A program made the position numbers and the translations under genes. Positions 27,636 through 37,950 of a DNA stretch of 64,000 nucleotides are shown piece by piece; the first letter of the stretch is position 1; every line of letters starts with the position of its first letter. The notes below the pieces were generated by a model. The model was not told the DNA's origin. It made no database searches and saw only the letters and a list, made by a program, of their open reading frames with translations. This stretch comes from Anaerobiospirillum thomasii (GTDB lineage Bacteria > Pseudomonadota > Gammaproteobacteria > Enterobacterales > Succinivibrionaceae): the NCBI RefSeq assembly GCF_900445255.1, contig NZ_UAPU01000005.1, forward strand, positions 817,001 to 881,000, in the 5' to 3' direction.

Positions 27636-28391
27636 ATGAAATTACAGGGTAAAAATGCAATTATCTCTGGCGGCAGCCGCGGTATTGGTCGTGCTATTTC
27701 TGAGCTTTTCTATAAAGAAGGCGCCAATATCTATATTCTGGCTAGAAATAAAGAGACCCTTGAAAAAGCCGTTAAGGAAATTGATGTAAATAACGAGAAC
27801 AGAGTACATGCTGTTGCCTGTGATGTAGGCTGCAAAGACTCTATTGATGCTGCCATGGAGCAGATCAAAGCTGATAATGTAAATATCGACGTGCTGGTAA
27901 ACTGCGCTGGCATCAACCTGCGTGGTCCTCTTGAGACCATGCCGCTTGAGACCTGGAATCAGGTTATCTCTGTAAACCTCACCGGCACCTTCCTTTTAAC
28001 TCAGCACTGCTTTGAAATGATGAAGGCAGCAGGCGGTGGCAAGATCGTAAACGTTGCCTCATTAATGTCAGAGTTAGCCCGTCCAACTATTTCTCCATAT
28101 GTTGCCTCAAAGGGCGGCGTTAAGATGTTCACCAAGGCTATTGCCATTGAGTGGGCCAAGTACAACATTCAGGCCAATGCTGTAATTCCAGGCTATATTG
28201 CCACAGATATGAATATCCCTCTGATGGAGGATAAGGCCTTTAACGAGTTCATCGTCAACCGTACTCCTGCAAGACGCTGGGGTCAGCCTGCCGAGGTTGC
28301 CAAGGCTGTTCTGTTCCTGGCCACTCCAGATGCTGACTTTATCACCGGTCAGTTAATTGCTGTTGACGGCGGTATCCTGGCTTCACTCTAA
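27636..28391 (+). CDS. Short-chain dehydrogenase, KduD-like
   Basis: The 251-residue protein is a classical SDR with the cofactor motif SGGSRGIGRAI at residues 10-20, NCAGINLRG near residue 88, and the catalytic pair in SPYVASKGG near residue 155. The PGYIATDMN segment and the tail VDGGILASL resemble KduD (2-deoxy-D-gluconate 3-dehydrogenase, or DKI reductase), which acts on 2,5-diketo-3-deoxygluconate from unsaturated uronates. Operon context with a TRAP transporter and an RpiB/LacA-family isomerase supports this, but SDR substrate calls from sequence are unsafe. GAGGAT precedes the ATG. Confidence 0.85.
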   Translation: MKLQGKNAIISGGSRGIGRAISELFYKEGANIYILARNKETLEKAVKEIDVNNENRVHAVACDVGCKDSIDAAMEQIKADNVNIDVLVNCAGINLRGPLETMPLETWNQVISVNLTGTFLLTQHCFEMMKAAGGGKIVNVASLMSELARPTISPYVASKGGVKMFTKAIAIEWAKYNIQANAVIPGYIATDMNIPLMEDKAFNEFIVNRTPARRWGQPAEVAKAVLFLATPDADFITGQLIAVDGGILASL

Positions 28392-28418
28392 TTTAAAAAT
28401 TATTGGAGAAAAATTAAT

Positions 28419-29051
28419 ATGAAAATTGCTCTCGTACTTGAAAACTCACAGGCTCCTAAGAACGCTCTTATTTTCAAAGAGCTCAACGATGTTGCATCAG
28501 CTCACGGCCATGAAGTATTCAACTATGGTATGTACAGCGCTGAAGACAAGAGATTTTTAACCTATGTAAGAAATGGTCTTTTAGCCTCTATCCTTCTGTC
28601 AACCAAGGCTGTAGATTTTGTTGTAACAGGCTGTGGTACCGGTGAAGGTGCATGTCTTGCCTGCAATGCTTTCCCTAATGTACAGTGCGGTCATGTAACC
28701 AACCCAACTGATGCCTACCTCTTTACTCAGGTTAACGGTGGCAATGCCATATCTCTGCCATATGCCCAGAACTTTGGCTGGGGCGGTGAGTTAAATCTGC
28801 GCTACACCTTTGAAAAGCTGTTTGTAAGTCCATTTGGCGGTGGCTATCCAAAGGAGAGAGCTGAGGCTGAGCAGGCTAACAAGAAGATCTTAGATCATGT
28901 TAAGACCATCACCCACAGACCACTTATCGACATTCTAAAAGATCTTGATAAGGACTTTGTCAAGGGCACTATTGATGATCCTAAGTTTGCAGAGATGTTC
29001 TATCCAAACTGTCAGGATGATGAGATTGCAGCTTTCTTAAAATCACTTTAA
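28419..29051 (+). CDS. RpiB/LacA/LacB-family sugar isomerase, possible DhuI-type
   Basis: The 210-residue protein has the RpiB/LacA core near residues 65-85: FVVTGCGTGEGACLACNAFPN. It is longer than RpiB (about 150) because of a C-terminal extension from about residue 145. In streptococci a family member called DhuI isomerises the unsaturated uronate 4-deoxy-L-threo-5-hexosulose uronate, acting before the SDR DhuD; the pairing with an SDR here mirrors that. The assignment is inference from context and length. GGAG precedes the ATG, and the gene ends the operon at a terminator. Confidence 0.78.
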   Translation: MKIALVLENSQAPKNALIFKELNDVASAHGHEVFNYGMYSAEDKRFLTYVRNGLLASILLSTKAVDFVVTGCGTGEGACLACNAFPNVQCGHVTNPTDAYLFTQVNGGNAISLPYAQNFGWGGELNLRYTFEKLFVSPFGGGYPKERAEAEQANKKILDHVKTITHRPLIDILKDLDKDFVKGTIDDPKFAEMFYPNCQDDEIAAFLKSL

Positions 29052-29070
29052 ATAATTAGCACACTACGCA

Positions 29071-29101
29071 AAGCCTCGCACAAAAACTGCGGGGCTTTTT
29101 T
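29071..29101 (+). terminator. Rho-independent terminator of the TRAP operon
   Basis: AAGCCTCGCA and TGCGGGGCTT around a CAAAAAC loop, followed by a T-run. It ends the operon 19 bases after the isomerase gene. Confidence 0.9.
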
Positions 29102-29192
29102 ATCTACTAAGACTATTGAGGTAAATACTCTTTTATTTCTTAACCGTACCTTAACACTATATAAAGCTATTTTTTAAGATCTGGCATAAAAC

Positions 29193-30853
<1,661 letters not shown>

Positions 30854-30890
30854 AAGATAATCCTTTATTAATTGATATCTGAAAAATATT

Positions 30891-30904
30891 GTGAAGCGCT
30901 TCAC
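30891..30904. promoter_or_regulatory. Palindrome GTGAAGCGCTTCAC upstream of amtB
   Basis: A perfect 14-base palindrome with a central CG, of the kind bound by LacI/GalR-type or related dimeric regulators. It lies 38 bases before the amtB start codon, within its leader. No sigma-54 promoter with correct spacing was found in the region up to 31234. Confidence 0.45.
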
Positions 30905-31234
30905 TAAAAATATATATTTCTCTTGAATTCCAATCAATAAAAAAGACTAATCTGAACTAAATTAAGACATTTTTTTAAGCCCTGCACAAAAATATCAGGG
31001 TAATTGAACCAAAATAAATATGTAGTATTTTTAAACTATCAATGTTAAATAGCATGAGCTTATCTTGTCTATGGCCTTTAAGACTGCATCTGTGCCATGG
31101 GCCTTTTGTTGTGCCTTGAGCTTCCTTTATTCATAGTGCAGGCACTATAACAATACTTTTAACTATACATTTCCCTCTGCTTTTGGTGTGTCAGAAACTT
31201 TCACACGTTAAAATGCGCACATGCAGAGCGCACA
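30905..31234. other. Intergenic region upstream of amtB
   Basis: About 330 bases before amtB with AT-rich promoter-like stretches; no supported gene. The only notable near-motif is TGGCACAGATGCAG on the minus strand near 31085-31098, which has the wrong spacing for sigma-54. Confidence 0.3.
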
Positions 31235-31264
31235 AAAAAGGCCGGCAGCGCCGACCTTTTTTTG
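31235..31264 (-). terminator. Terminator after the phosphate transporter
   Basis: AAAAAAGGCCGGC, AGC loop, GCCGACCTTTTTTT with one C-A mismatch. It lies just past the transporter stop at 31277 on the minus strand, and is symmetrical enough to act on both. Confidence 0.85.
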
Positions 31265-31276
31265 TGTTAATGCTTT

Positions 31277-33727
31277 TTACTTATTGTCAGTCTGGTTCTT
31301 TACAGTCTGACTTACTTCTACAGACTCATCATCTGCCTTTAAATCTTTATCAGAATCAGCATGCAGACTGGTCTCTGTTTCAATGATAGTATCAACAGCC
31401 AGAGCTTTATCAACTAAAGTCTCACCTGCATCATCTTCAATATCTTCCTGTGCACTGTGCACTATTGGGGTAGGAGCAGCTCCTGATACAATCTGAGCTA
31501 AAGCCCTCTCCTGCATAGCCACAGCTACATAGCGTGATGAAACCTCACGTATGGTCTGCAGGAAGGTTAAAAACATTTCAGATGAGTGCATAGACACTGT
31601 CTGCTGACCAATTAGATTTACAAGCTCCACCTGGGATTTTGAAATATCCTTGTTGAGCTTGCGGGCATGCTTAATAATGGTCTCCACGTTTTCAACTGTA
31701 GGCTCATTGGCAATAACACGCATATCATTGCAGATCTTCTCAAGACGTGAGGTCAGATCTAAAATTATCTCCTTCATACGTCCTTCAAAGATGGTATGAC
31801 GGTTGGCCACATGCACCACAGCCTGATCAATTGCGTATTTGACTGACTTTGAAGCCTCACGCATATTAGAGAAGGTCAGATAGAAGAAGTGCATGGCATC
31901 AAGTGCAGCCTTGCTCATCTTCTCATTCTTTTGTCTGTCAGCTGCCATGGAGTAGTAGGCAGATCTTTCACGTGATATTTCCTCAAGCACGTTGGAGGCT
32001 TTGTTTCTGGCCTTTCTTATCTGATACTCATTATCCTCAAAGAAATTGGCCACAGCCTTGTTCAGACACTCAACATTGTAATCAAAGAAGTTTGGCACTG
32101 ACTTTGATACAACCTGCAGAATCTTCTGATTGTCTCCCTTGGCATCGATAACCATCTTGACAGTCTGTGTAGTCTTGCTCTTTACAAAGTTGGTCTTGAT
32201 GATTACAAAAATGGTCAGAGCCATCATGCCAAAGATAGCGGCAGTACCAAAGTTATAGAAGCTCAGGCACACCAGGAAAGTGGCTGTAAAGGCGCAAAGA
32301 CCAGTTAAGAACCAGCCTGCAATAACTGTGATAACACCTGATATTCTATATACAGCACTTTCTCTGTCCCAGGCGCCGTCTGCAAAGGATGTACCCATGG
32401 CCACCATGAAGGTTACATAGGTTGTAGATAAAGGCAGCTTGAGTGAGGTTGCCGATGAAATTAAAATTGAGGCTAAAACCAGATTTACAGAAGCTCTGAT
32501 ATAGTCAAAAGGCAGAGGGATCTCACCTTTGACCATTGGCACCTTTTCATAGCGTCTGCCGATAAAGGCCAGCATAAAGGCAGGAATTACCTTGTATGAG
32601 GCACGTGAGACGCCAAGGCCAAAACGTGTGATAATACGACCTGGAGTTGAGGCACCAAACTGCTCATGCTCACCGCGGTTTGATGATGACAGACTGATTG
32701 ATGTCTGCAGCACCTTATGGGCCTTTTTAGAGGTCCACAGAGTCACAACCATGATGCTACCAGCAATAACCAGATAATAGGTAGGTGTCTTTACATTCTC
32801 TGTAAGCGAGTGCATCATGAAACTGTCTGATGCCGGAGCACCGTTTGCAAGCCAGACCTGGAATGACTCAAGGGCGGCTAAAGGCACACCGATGAAGTTT
32901 ACAAGGTCGTTGCCGGCAAAGGAGAAGGCCAGAGCAAAGGTACCTGAGAGAATAATTATCTTAAAGACATTAAACTTAATAAAAATTAAAAGCTGACCTA
33001 AAACTGACAGGCTGATAAAACAGGTCCAGAGAATGGATGAGGTATTGGTATTTATATACTCAATATACTCAGGACGCATAAAAGAGGCGCCCTTGGCTCC
33101 CTTCATCACGAGGAAGTAAATAATGGCGGTAAGGGCAAAACCTGTATACACACCACCTAAGTACTTGTAGGCATTTTCAAATTTAAATGAAAATAAAAGG
33201 CGCATAATAAACTGCACCAGAGCACCTGAGATAAAGGCCACAGCAACAGAGACCAAAATGGCAGAGACAATGGTTATGGCCTTGTCTGATTTGATATAGT
33301 CAAAGACAAAGCTCAGTGAGTTCTGATCCACATACAGCTTGTACAGTGATGCAGCCACAGCGGCACCTAGCAGATCAAACACAATGGTTACTGTGGTTGA
33401 AGTAGGCAGGCCCAGTGAGTTGAAGAGATTTAGAATCAGCACATCTGTGACCATAACGGCAAAGAAGATAATCATGACGTCATGGAAGGTAAACAGATGC
33501 GGATTGAACATGCCCGATCGGGCAATCTCCATCATACCTGATGAGAAGGTAGCACCAAAGAGCACACCTAGCGAGGCCACCACCATAATCACTCTAAGTG
33601 AGGTAATGCGACAGCCGACAGCTGAATTTAGGAAGTTTACGGCATCGTTACTGACGCCCACAAAGAGATCGATACTAGCAAGTAACAGTAAAAATATCAC
33701 CAGTATCAAAAAAATAGATTCGGACAT
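31277..33727 (-). CDS. PiT-family inorganic phosphate transporter with long C-terminal domain
   Basis: The 816-residue protein has the two PiT half-signatures: GVSNDAVNFLNSA near residue 26 and FAGNDLVNFIG near residue 270. It has about 12 membrane helices up to residue about 510, with several phosphate-site GLPTSTT and LPLSTTYV segments. The last 300 residues are cytoplasmic and helical (residues about 520-760), resembling the PhoU-like helical regions fused to PiT proteins in Bacteroidetes. Typical PitA is about 500 residues. A role in phosphate or metal-phosphate uptake follows from the family; coupling ion and regulation are not shown by the sequence. The tail (residues 760-816) is acidic and low-complexity. 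Confidence 0.9.
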   Translation of the reverse strand: MSESIFLILVIFLLLLASIDLFVGVSNDAVNFLNSAVGCRITSLRVIMVVASLGVLFGATFSSGMMEIARSGMFNPHLFTFHDVMIIFFAVMVTDVLILNLFNSLGLPTSTTVTIVFDLLGAAVAASLYKLYVDQNSLSFVFDYIKSDKAITIVSAILVSVAVAFISGALVQFIMRLLFSFKFENAYKYLGGVYTGFALTAIIYFLVMKGAKGASFMRPEYIEYINTNTSSILWTCFISLSVLGQLLIFIKFNVFKIIILSGTFALAFSFAGNDLVNFIGVPLAALESFQVWLANGAPASDSFMMHSLTENVKTPTYYLVIAGSIMVVTLWTSKKAHKVLQTSISLSSSNRGEHEQFGASTPGRIITRFGLGVSRASYKVIPAFMLAFIGRRYEKVPMVKGEIPLPFDYIRASVNLVLASILISSATSLKLPLSTTYVTFMVAMGTSFADGAWDRESAVYRISGVITVIAGWFLTGLCAFTATFLVCLSFYNFGTAAIFGMMALTIFVIIKTNFVKSKTTQTVKMVIDAKGDNQKILQVVSKSVPNFFDYNVECLNKAVANFFEDNEYQIRKARNKASNVLEEISRERSAYYSMAADRQKNEKMSKAALDAMHFFYLTFSNMREASKSVKYAIDQAVVHVANRHTIFEGRMKEIILDLTSRLEKICNDMRVIANEPTVENVETIIKHARKLNKDISKSQVELVNLIGQQTVSMHSSEMFLTFLQTIREVSSRYVAVAMQERALAQIVSGAAPTPIVHSAQEDIEDDAGETLVDKALAVDTIIETETSLHADSDKDLKADDESVEVSQTVKNQTDNK

Positions 33728-33877
33728 ATTAAAAAATCCTGAATGTGTAAGTTATCTCACTTTTTAAATAAAACAATGAGAGTTAATCAATTCATTTTAA
33801 CAAGTAATTGTTAACAATTTGTAAAAGACTTACTAAATTTTGATTATACTTTTTAACTCAAAAAATGCTGTGACGCC

Positions 33878-34984
33878 CTACTCAAGCTTGTGCCTGAAAA
33901 AATACATGGCCGTACATATTGTCACAATACTAAGCATGCACAGTGGTATGAGCAGATGCAGCACATCATAAAGACTCTGTCCCTGCAGATATACTCTTTG
34001 CACAGCCATTACCGAATAATACACAGGATCACAGTAGGCAAGATATCTGAAAAAATCAGGCATGGCATCTACTGGTGTAATCATGCCAGAGAGAATAATA
34101 AATGGCAGTATCAGCGAAAAGGAGATAATAAGCGACTGCTGCGAGGTGCGGCAGAGCGTAGATATGGCAAGACCCAATCCTACAAAACAGATGGCAAAGA
34201 GCGCCAAAATCACCACTATGGCCCAAAGAGATCCTGCAAATGGGATCTTAAAGTAAAAAAGACAGATGCCCATTAACAGCAGAGCCTGAAATACAGCCAC
34301 ACAGATAGGAGCTACAGCCTTGCCAATTAGAATCTCCAGAGGATTTAGTGGTGTCATGAGCATCATGTCATAGGTTCCATCCTCTCTTTCACGGCTGACA
34401 CTAAAGGATGAGAGCATTAAAACCTGAATGAGCGACAGACCTATAATCATGCCGGTTAAAAGCGTATAGCGCGTATAATTGTTTTCATTGAACAAAAATC
34501 TGCTCTCTACCACAAGAGGCTGCTTTATTCCCTCTTTTTGCATAAAGGAGCTTATAAGCTGTCTCATATTGTAAAGAGCATTGTTGGCCGAGGCACTGTT
34601 GCGCGCATCGGTTATAATTTCAAGTTTTATACTCTGCCCCTTGTCAAAATCCTTTTCAATAACCAGAGCAATAAGACCATCCTGCCTGTCTATTGCCTTT
34701 TGCACACAGTTAATATCATGACAGCCTGTCTTAAGTATAAAAAAACTGCCTCCTCTTATATAGTTTAAAAGATCATAAGAGAGCGGGCTTTGAGAGTTAT
34801 TGAGCACAATATAAGGTATGTGCACAAAATTGAAGGTGGCACCATAGCCAAAGAGCAGCGACTGTATAATTATAGGCATAATCAGAATTTTTCTGATATT
34901 CCTGTCAAAGACCATAGACCAGAATTCTTTTTTAATCAGTGCCACAATGCGCACCAGCGACAATATAAAATTATGACCTGCCAT
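33878..34984 (-). CDS. ABC-2 type permease, YbhR-like
   Basis: The 368-residue protein is an ABC-2 export permease: an N-terminal helix, an external domain (residues about 55-180), then five helices to the end. SVSREREDGTYDMMLMTPLNPLEILIGKAV carries the conserved E-x-G/E-x-G type motif shared with YbhR/YhhJ permeases (shortened here as REREDGTYDMMLMTP). It is the last gene of a four-gene operon with HlyD adaptor, double ATPase and second permease. Its start overlaps the end of the preceding permease gene by 14 bases. Substrate unknown; E. coli YbhFSR has been linked to efflux of drugs and cations. Confidence 0.9.
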   Translation of the reverse strand: MAGHNFILSLVRIVALIKKEFWSMVFDRNIRKILIMPIIIQSLLFGYGATFNFVHIPYIVLNNSQSPLSYDLLNYIRGGSFFILKTGCHDINCVQKAIDRQDGLIALVIEKDFDKGQSIKLEIITDARNSASANNALYNMRQLISSFMQKEGIKQPLVVESRFLFNENNYTRYTLLTGMIIGLSLIQVLMLSSFSVSREREDGTYDMMLMTPLNPLEILIGKAVAPICVAVFQALLLMGICLFYFKIPFAGSLWAIVVILALFAICFVGLGLAISTLCRTSQQSLIISFSLILPFIILSGMITPVDAMPDFFRYLAYCDPVYYSVMAVQRVYLQGQSLYDVLHLLIPLCMLSIVTICTAMYFFRHKLE

Positions 34985-36095
34985 TTAAGCTCTTCCTTAC
35001 AAGATAGACACAAAGAGCATAGAACACAGCCCCGCATACAGATATATACATAAGATCAAAAAGCACAATATCCATACTGCCGCCTGATAAAAAGCTAATA
35101 CGCATAGCCTCAACTGCATAGGTAGGAGGCAGAGCGTAGGCAATTTTGGCAATAAATGGCGCAATGGCGCGCAGATCAAAGATAATGCCAGAGAGCAGAA
35201 TGGATGGTAAAAAAGAGACAATAACTGACAGCACACTGGCTAAAAACTGATTTTTAGTAAGTACCGATATAAAAAGACCTAAACTTACAGAGGTAAAGAC
35301 ATACATGACAAGAACACTGCCACCCATAAGATAGGAGCCTCTGTATGGCAGGTCGAAAATAAAAAAAGACAGCACCACAGTCAAACAAGCGCCTGTCAGA
35401 GCTAAAATAAAATATGGAATGAACTTTGAGAGTACAAACTCAAAGGCACTCATAGCAGTAGCCTTAAGACCGTCAAAACTGTCACGGTCAAACTCTCTTG
35501 CAATAACAATGGAACACATAAAGCAGGCAATCAGGGTCACAATGCCTACAATCTGCCCTGGCATCAAAAAATCACTTGAATTATCCCTTTGATTAAAATA
35601 ATGTCTGTAATTTATGGCAAAGATCTTATGTGACAGTGTGTGTGCTCTTCCCTTTAGATAGGAAGACACACTCATGTCAATTGCTGATGTAATATAGTTT
35701 TGCGAGACAAAGGCATTAAAACTCTCAGAGCCGTTGATATTTACAAGCACTGAGCCTTTATTTATATACACATTGCGCTCAAGATCCTCTGGCAGCACAA
35801 TAAGAGCTATAACCTCATTCTTATATAAAAGATCACGCCCCTGCTGCAGCGAGGTCACATTTTTAAGTGCAAAATAGTCAGAGCCGCCTATATCCTGCCT
35901 AATCTTTATACTAAGACTTGAATTGTCAGCATCAAAAAGCGCCACCTTGACCGGCTTTACATCCATCATCAGACCAAAGCCGTAGATCATAATCAAAATC
36001 ACAGGCATCACAAAGATAATGATAAAAACCGATCTGTCATTTTTTATCTGCAAAATCTCTTTGTAGCACAGGGCTTTTACATGCATAAAATTCAC
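34971..36095 (-). CDS. ABC-2 type permease, YbhS-like
   Basis: This 374-residue ABC-2 permease has one N-terminal helix (about 22-42), an external domain to about residue 180 and five helices after it. EFDRDSFDGLKATAMSAFEF holds the conserved E-x-G-like coupling motif. A GTG start at 36095 is chosen, since AGGGAGG lies 8 bases upstream across the stop of the ATPase gene; an ATG 3 codons later is the alternative. It forms, with the next permease, the heterodimeric channel driven by the twin ATPase. Confidence 0.9.
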   Translation of the reverse strand: MNFMHVKALCYKEILQIKNDRSVFIIIFVMPVILIMIYGFGLMMDVKPVKVALFDADNSSLSIKIRQDIGGSDYFALKNVTSLQQGRDLLYKNEVIALIVLPEDLERNVYINKGSVLVNINGSESFNAFVSQNYITSAIDMSVSSYLKGRAHTLSHKIFAINYRHYFNQRDNSSDFLMPGQIVGIVTLIACFMCSIVIAREFDRDSFDGLKATAMSAFEFVLSKFIPYFILALTGACLTVVLSFFIFDLPYRGSYLMGGSVLVMYVFTSVSLGLFISVLTKNQFLASVLSVIVSFLPSILLSGIIFDLRAIAPFIAKIAYALPPTYAVEAMRISFLSGGSMDIVLFDLMYISVCGAVFYALCVYLVRKSLNGRS

Positions 36096-36098
36096 TTT

Positions 36099-37895
36099 TT
36101 ATCCCTCCCTGTTCTTTCTTACCACATCTAAAAATGTCTGCTCGACACTTATACGCTGCCCTTTTGCATCTGTACAGATTTCAGAGGGTGCACCTAATAA
36201 CAGTATGCTGCCCTTATCCTGTATTAAAAAACGGTCACAGTATTCTGCCTCCTCCATAAAGTGCGTGGTTACAATGACACTAGTACCCATGCTGCACAGA
36301 GCATTGATTACAGCAAAAAAGCTGCGTCTGGCCTTAGGATCGGCACCTGAGGTGGCCTCATCTAAAAATAAAATGGCAGGAGAGTGCAGCAGGGCACAGC
36401 ACATAGAGAGCTGACGCTGCACACCAAAGGGAAGCTCACCGGTCCTGGTCTTAAAAAATGGCTTTAAATTAAATACAGATGATAGAAGATCCACCCTGCT
36501 CTCAAGCAATGATCCATAAAGACCATAGCTTTTGCCAAAATAGATAAGATTATCAAGTGTACTTAAATTGGTGTACAGACTGAATTTCTGCGCCACATAG
36601 CCAATACGCGAGCGCACCTGAGTCTTTGCCGTTAAAAGATTTACCTTGTCAATTAAAATACTGCCCGAGCTTGGATTTAAAAGAGCACATATCATTCTAA
36701 AGGTTGTGGTTTTACCTGCTCCATTGGGTCCTAAAAGCCCAAAAATCTCGCCTTTTTTAACATAAAAATCAGAGCTTTTGACTGCAACAAATGCACCAAA
36801 GCGCTTGACTATGTTATTAACCTCAACAATATGCTCACTATGTGTATTACTATCTGCACCTATGCTACTGCCATCCTTACTCTTATCGGATCTGAAGGCT
36901 TTTAAAAACAGAGTGCCATCTGCAGCAGCATCAGCACTTTTTGTCAGAAGAATATAGGCATCCTCAAGCACAGCCTTACGCCTTCCTATCTTTATATCTG
37001 TGCTAAAACCATGCTCAGAGCATATAGTGCACAGTTTCTTTTCTAATGTACTTTCATCCTCTCCTGCCTTTACAATAATATCTATTCTGCCAAGACGCGG
37101 CAGAGCATCATCTAAAAAATCTATGTCTCCTGTGTGCACCCCAAGGGATAAAAAACGCGAGAGCTTTAAATACTCTGTGTTGTGTGTCTGTATGCTAAAG
37201 CAGCGGCCATCGGCCATACTGCTAAGCTTCTTTGCATTGCCAGAGGCTATAATCTGCCCTTCATTTATCAAAAGCGTGGTATCGCTGTGCTCTGCCTCCT
37301 CAAGATAGAGCGAGGAGAAAATACAGATGGCATCTTTTTCTTTTATATAGCTGAAAATAAGCTCCCACAGCTGAGCGCGCGAGTATGGATCAACACCTAC
37401 TGTAGGCTCATCTAGCACCAGAATCTTAGGATCACCTGCCATGGTACAGATAAGTGACAACTTCTGCCGCATACCGCCTGAGAGCGAGGCTGCAGCATAA
37501 TCCTTAAACTCATATAGCCCCACCTTCTTTAAGATGCCATCATAAAAATCATCACAGCAATCGCCCTTAGCATCCTTTAATCTGCCAAAGAGCTTTAAAT
37601 TCTCAAGCACACTAAGCTCACCATAAAGATTAAGACTCTGCGACATATAGCCAATACTAAGGCCAAAAGAGCCTTTGCATCTTGTAACATTCTGCTCCAT
37701 AAGAGAGAAGCTGCCTCTGCCATGCACAAGACCACAGATAATCTTTAAAAGCGTACTTTTGCCACTGCCATCAGGTCCTATAAGTGAGATAATTTTATTG
37801 AAAGAGTCAACCTTAAGATTCAAAGAGTCAAAAACCACCTTTTTCCCATAGGCAAAGGAAAAGTTTTCAAATGACAAAAGGGCTGTCATATTCAC
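36099..37895 (-). CDS. Twin-domain ABC ATPase, YbhF-like
   Basis: The 598-residue protein has two ABC domains in one chain, as YbhF. Domain 1 shows GPDGSGKST at residues 40-48, a complete signature LSGGMRQKL and Walker B KILVLDEPTVG. Domain 2 shows GPNGAGKTT near residue 385 and a modified signature LPFGVQRQL, with the SGG replaced, then AILFLDEATSG. The weakened second signature is common in this family. It energises the two permeases downstream, with which it is contiguous, and works with the HlyD adaptor encoded 55 bases upstream. Confidence 0.92.
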   Translation of the reverse strand: MNMTALLSFENFSFAYGKKVVFDSLNLKVDSFNKIISLIGPDGSGKSTLLKIICGLVHGRGSFSLMEQNVTRCKGSFGLSIGYMSQSLNLYGELSVLENLKLFGRLKDAKGDCCDDFYDGILKKVGLYEFKDYAAASLSGGMRQKLSLICTMAGDPKILVLDEPTVGVDPYSRAQLWELIFSYIKEKDAICIFSSLYLEEAEHSDTTLLINEGQIIASGNAKKLSSMADGRCFSIQTHNTEYLKLSRFLSLGVHTGDIDFLDDALPRLGRIDIIVKAGEDESTLEKKLCTICSEHGFSTDIKIGRRKAVLEDAYILLTKSADAAADGTLFLKAFRSDKSKDGSSIGADSNTHSEHIVEVNNIVKRFGAFVAVKSSDFYVKKGEIFGLLGPNGAGKTTTFRMICALLNPSSGSILIDKVNLLTAKTQVRSRIGYVAQKFSLYTNLSTLDNLIYFGKSYGLYGSLLESRVDLLSSVFNLKPFFKTRTGELPFGVQRQLSMCCALLHSPAILFLDEATSGADPKARRSFFAVINALCSMGTSVIVTTHFMEEAEYCDRFLIQDKGSILLLGAPSEICTDAKGQRISVEQTFLDVVRKNREG

Positions 37896-37950
37896 CTCGC
37901 ATCATACTGTGCGCCAAAAGCAACAAAGACTCTCTTGTGCAGCTGCAGCC

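Noticed and set aside
31080-31100. Sigma-54 promoter for amtB-glnK
   Set aside because: TGGCACAGATGCAG on the minus strand has the right elements but three bases too few between GG and GC.
36205-36414. Small plus-strand frames inside the ABC ATPase and other long genes
   Set aside because: They are shadows on the opposite strand of well-supported genes and have no ribosome sites or family features.
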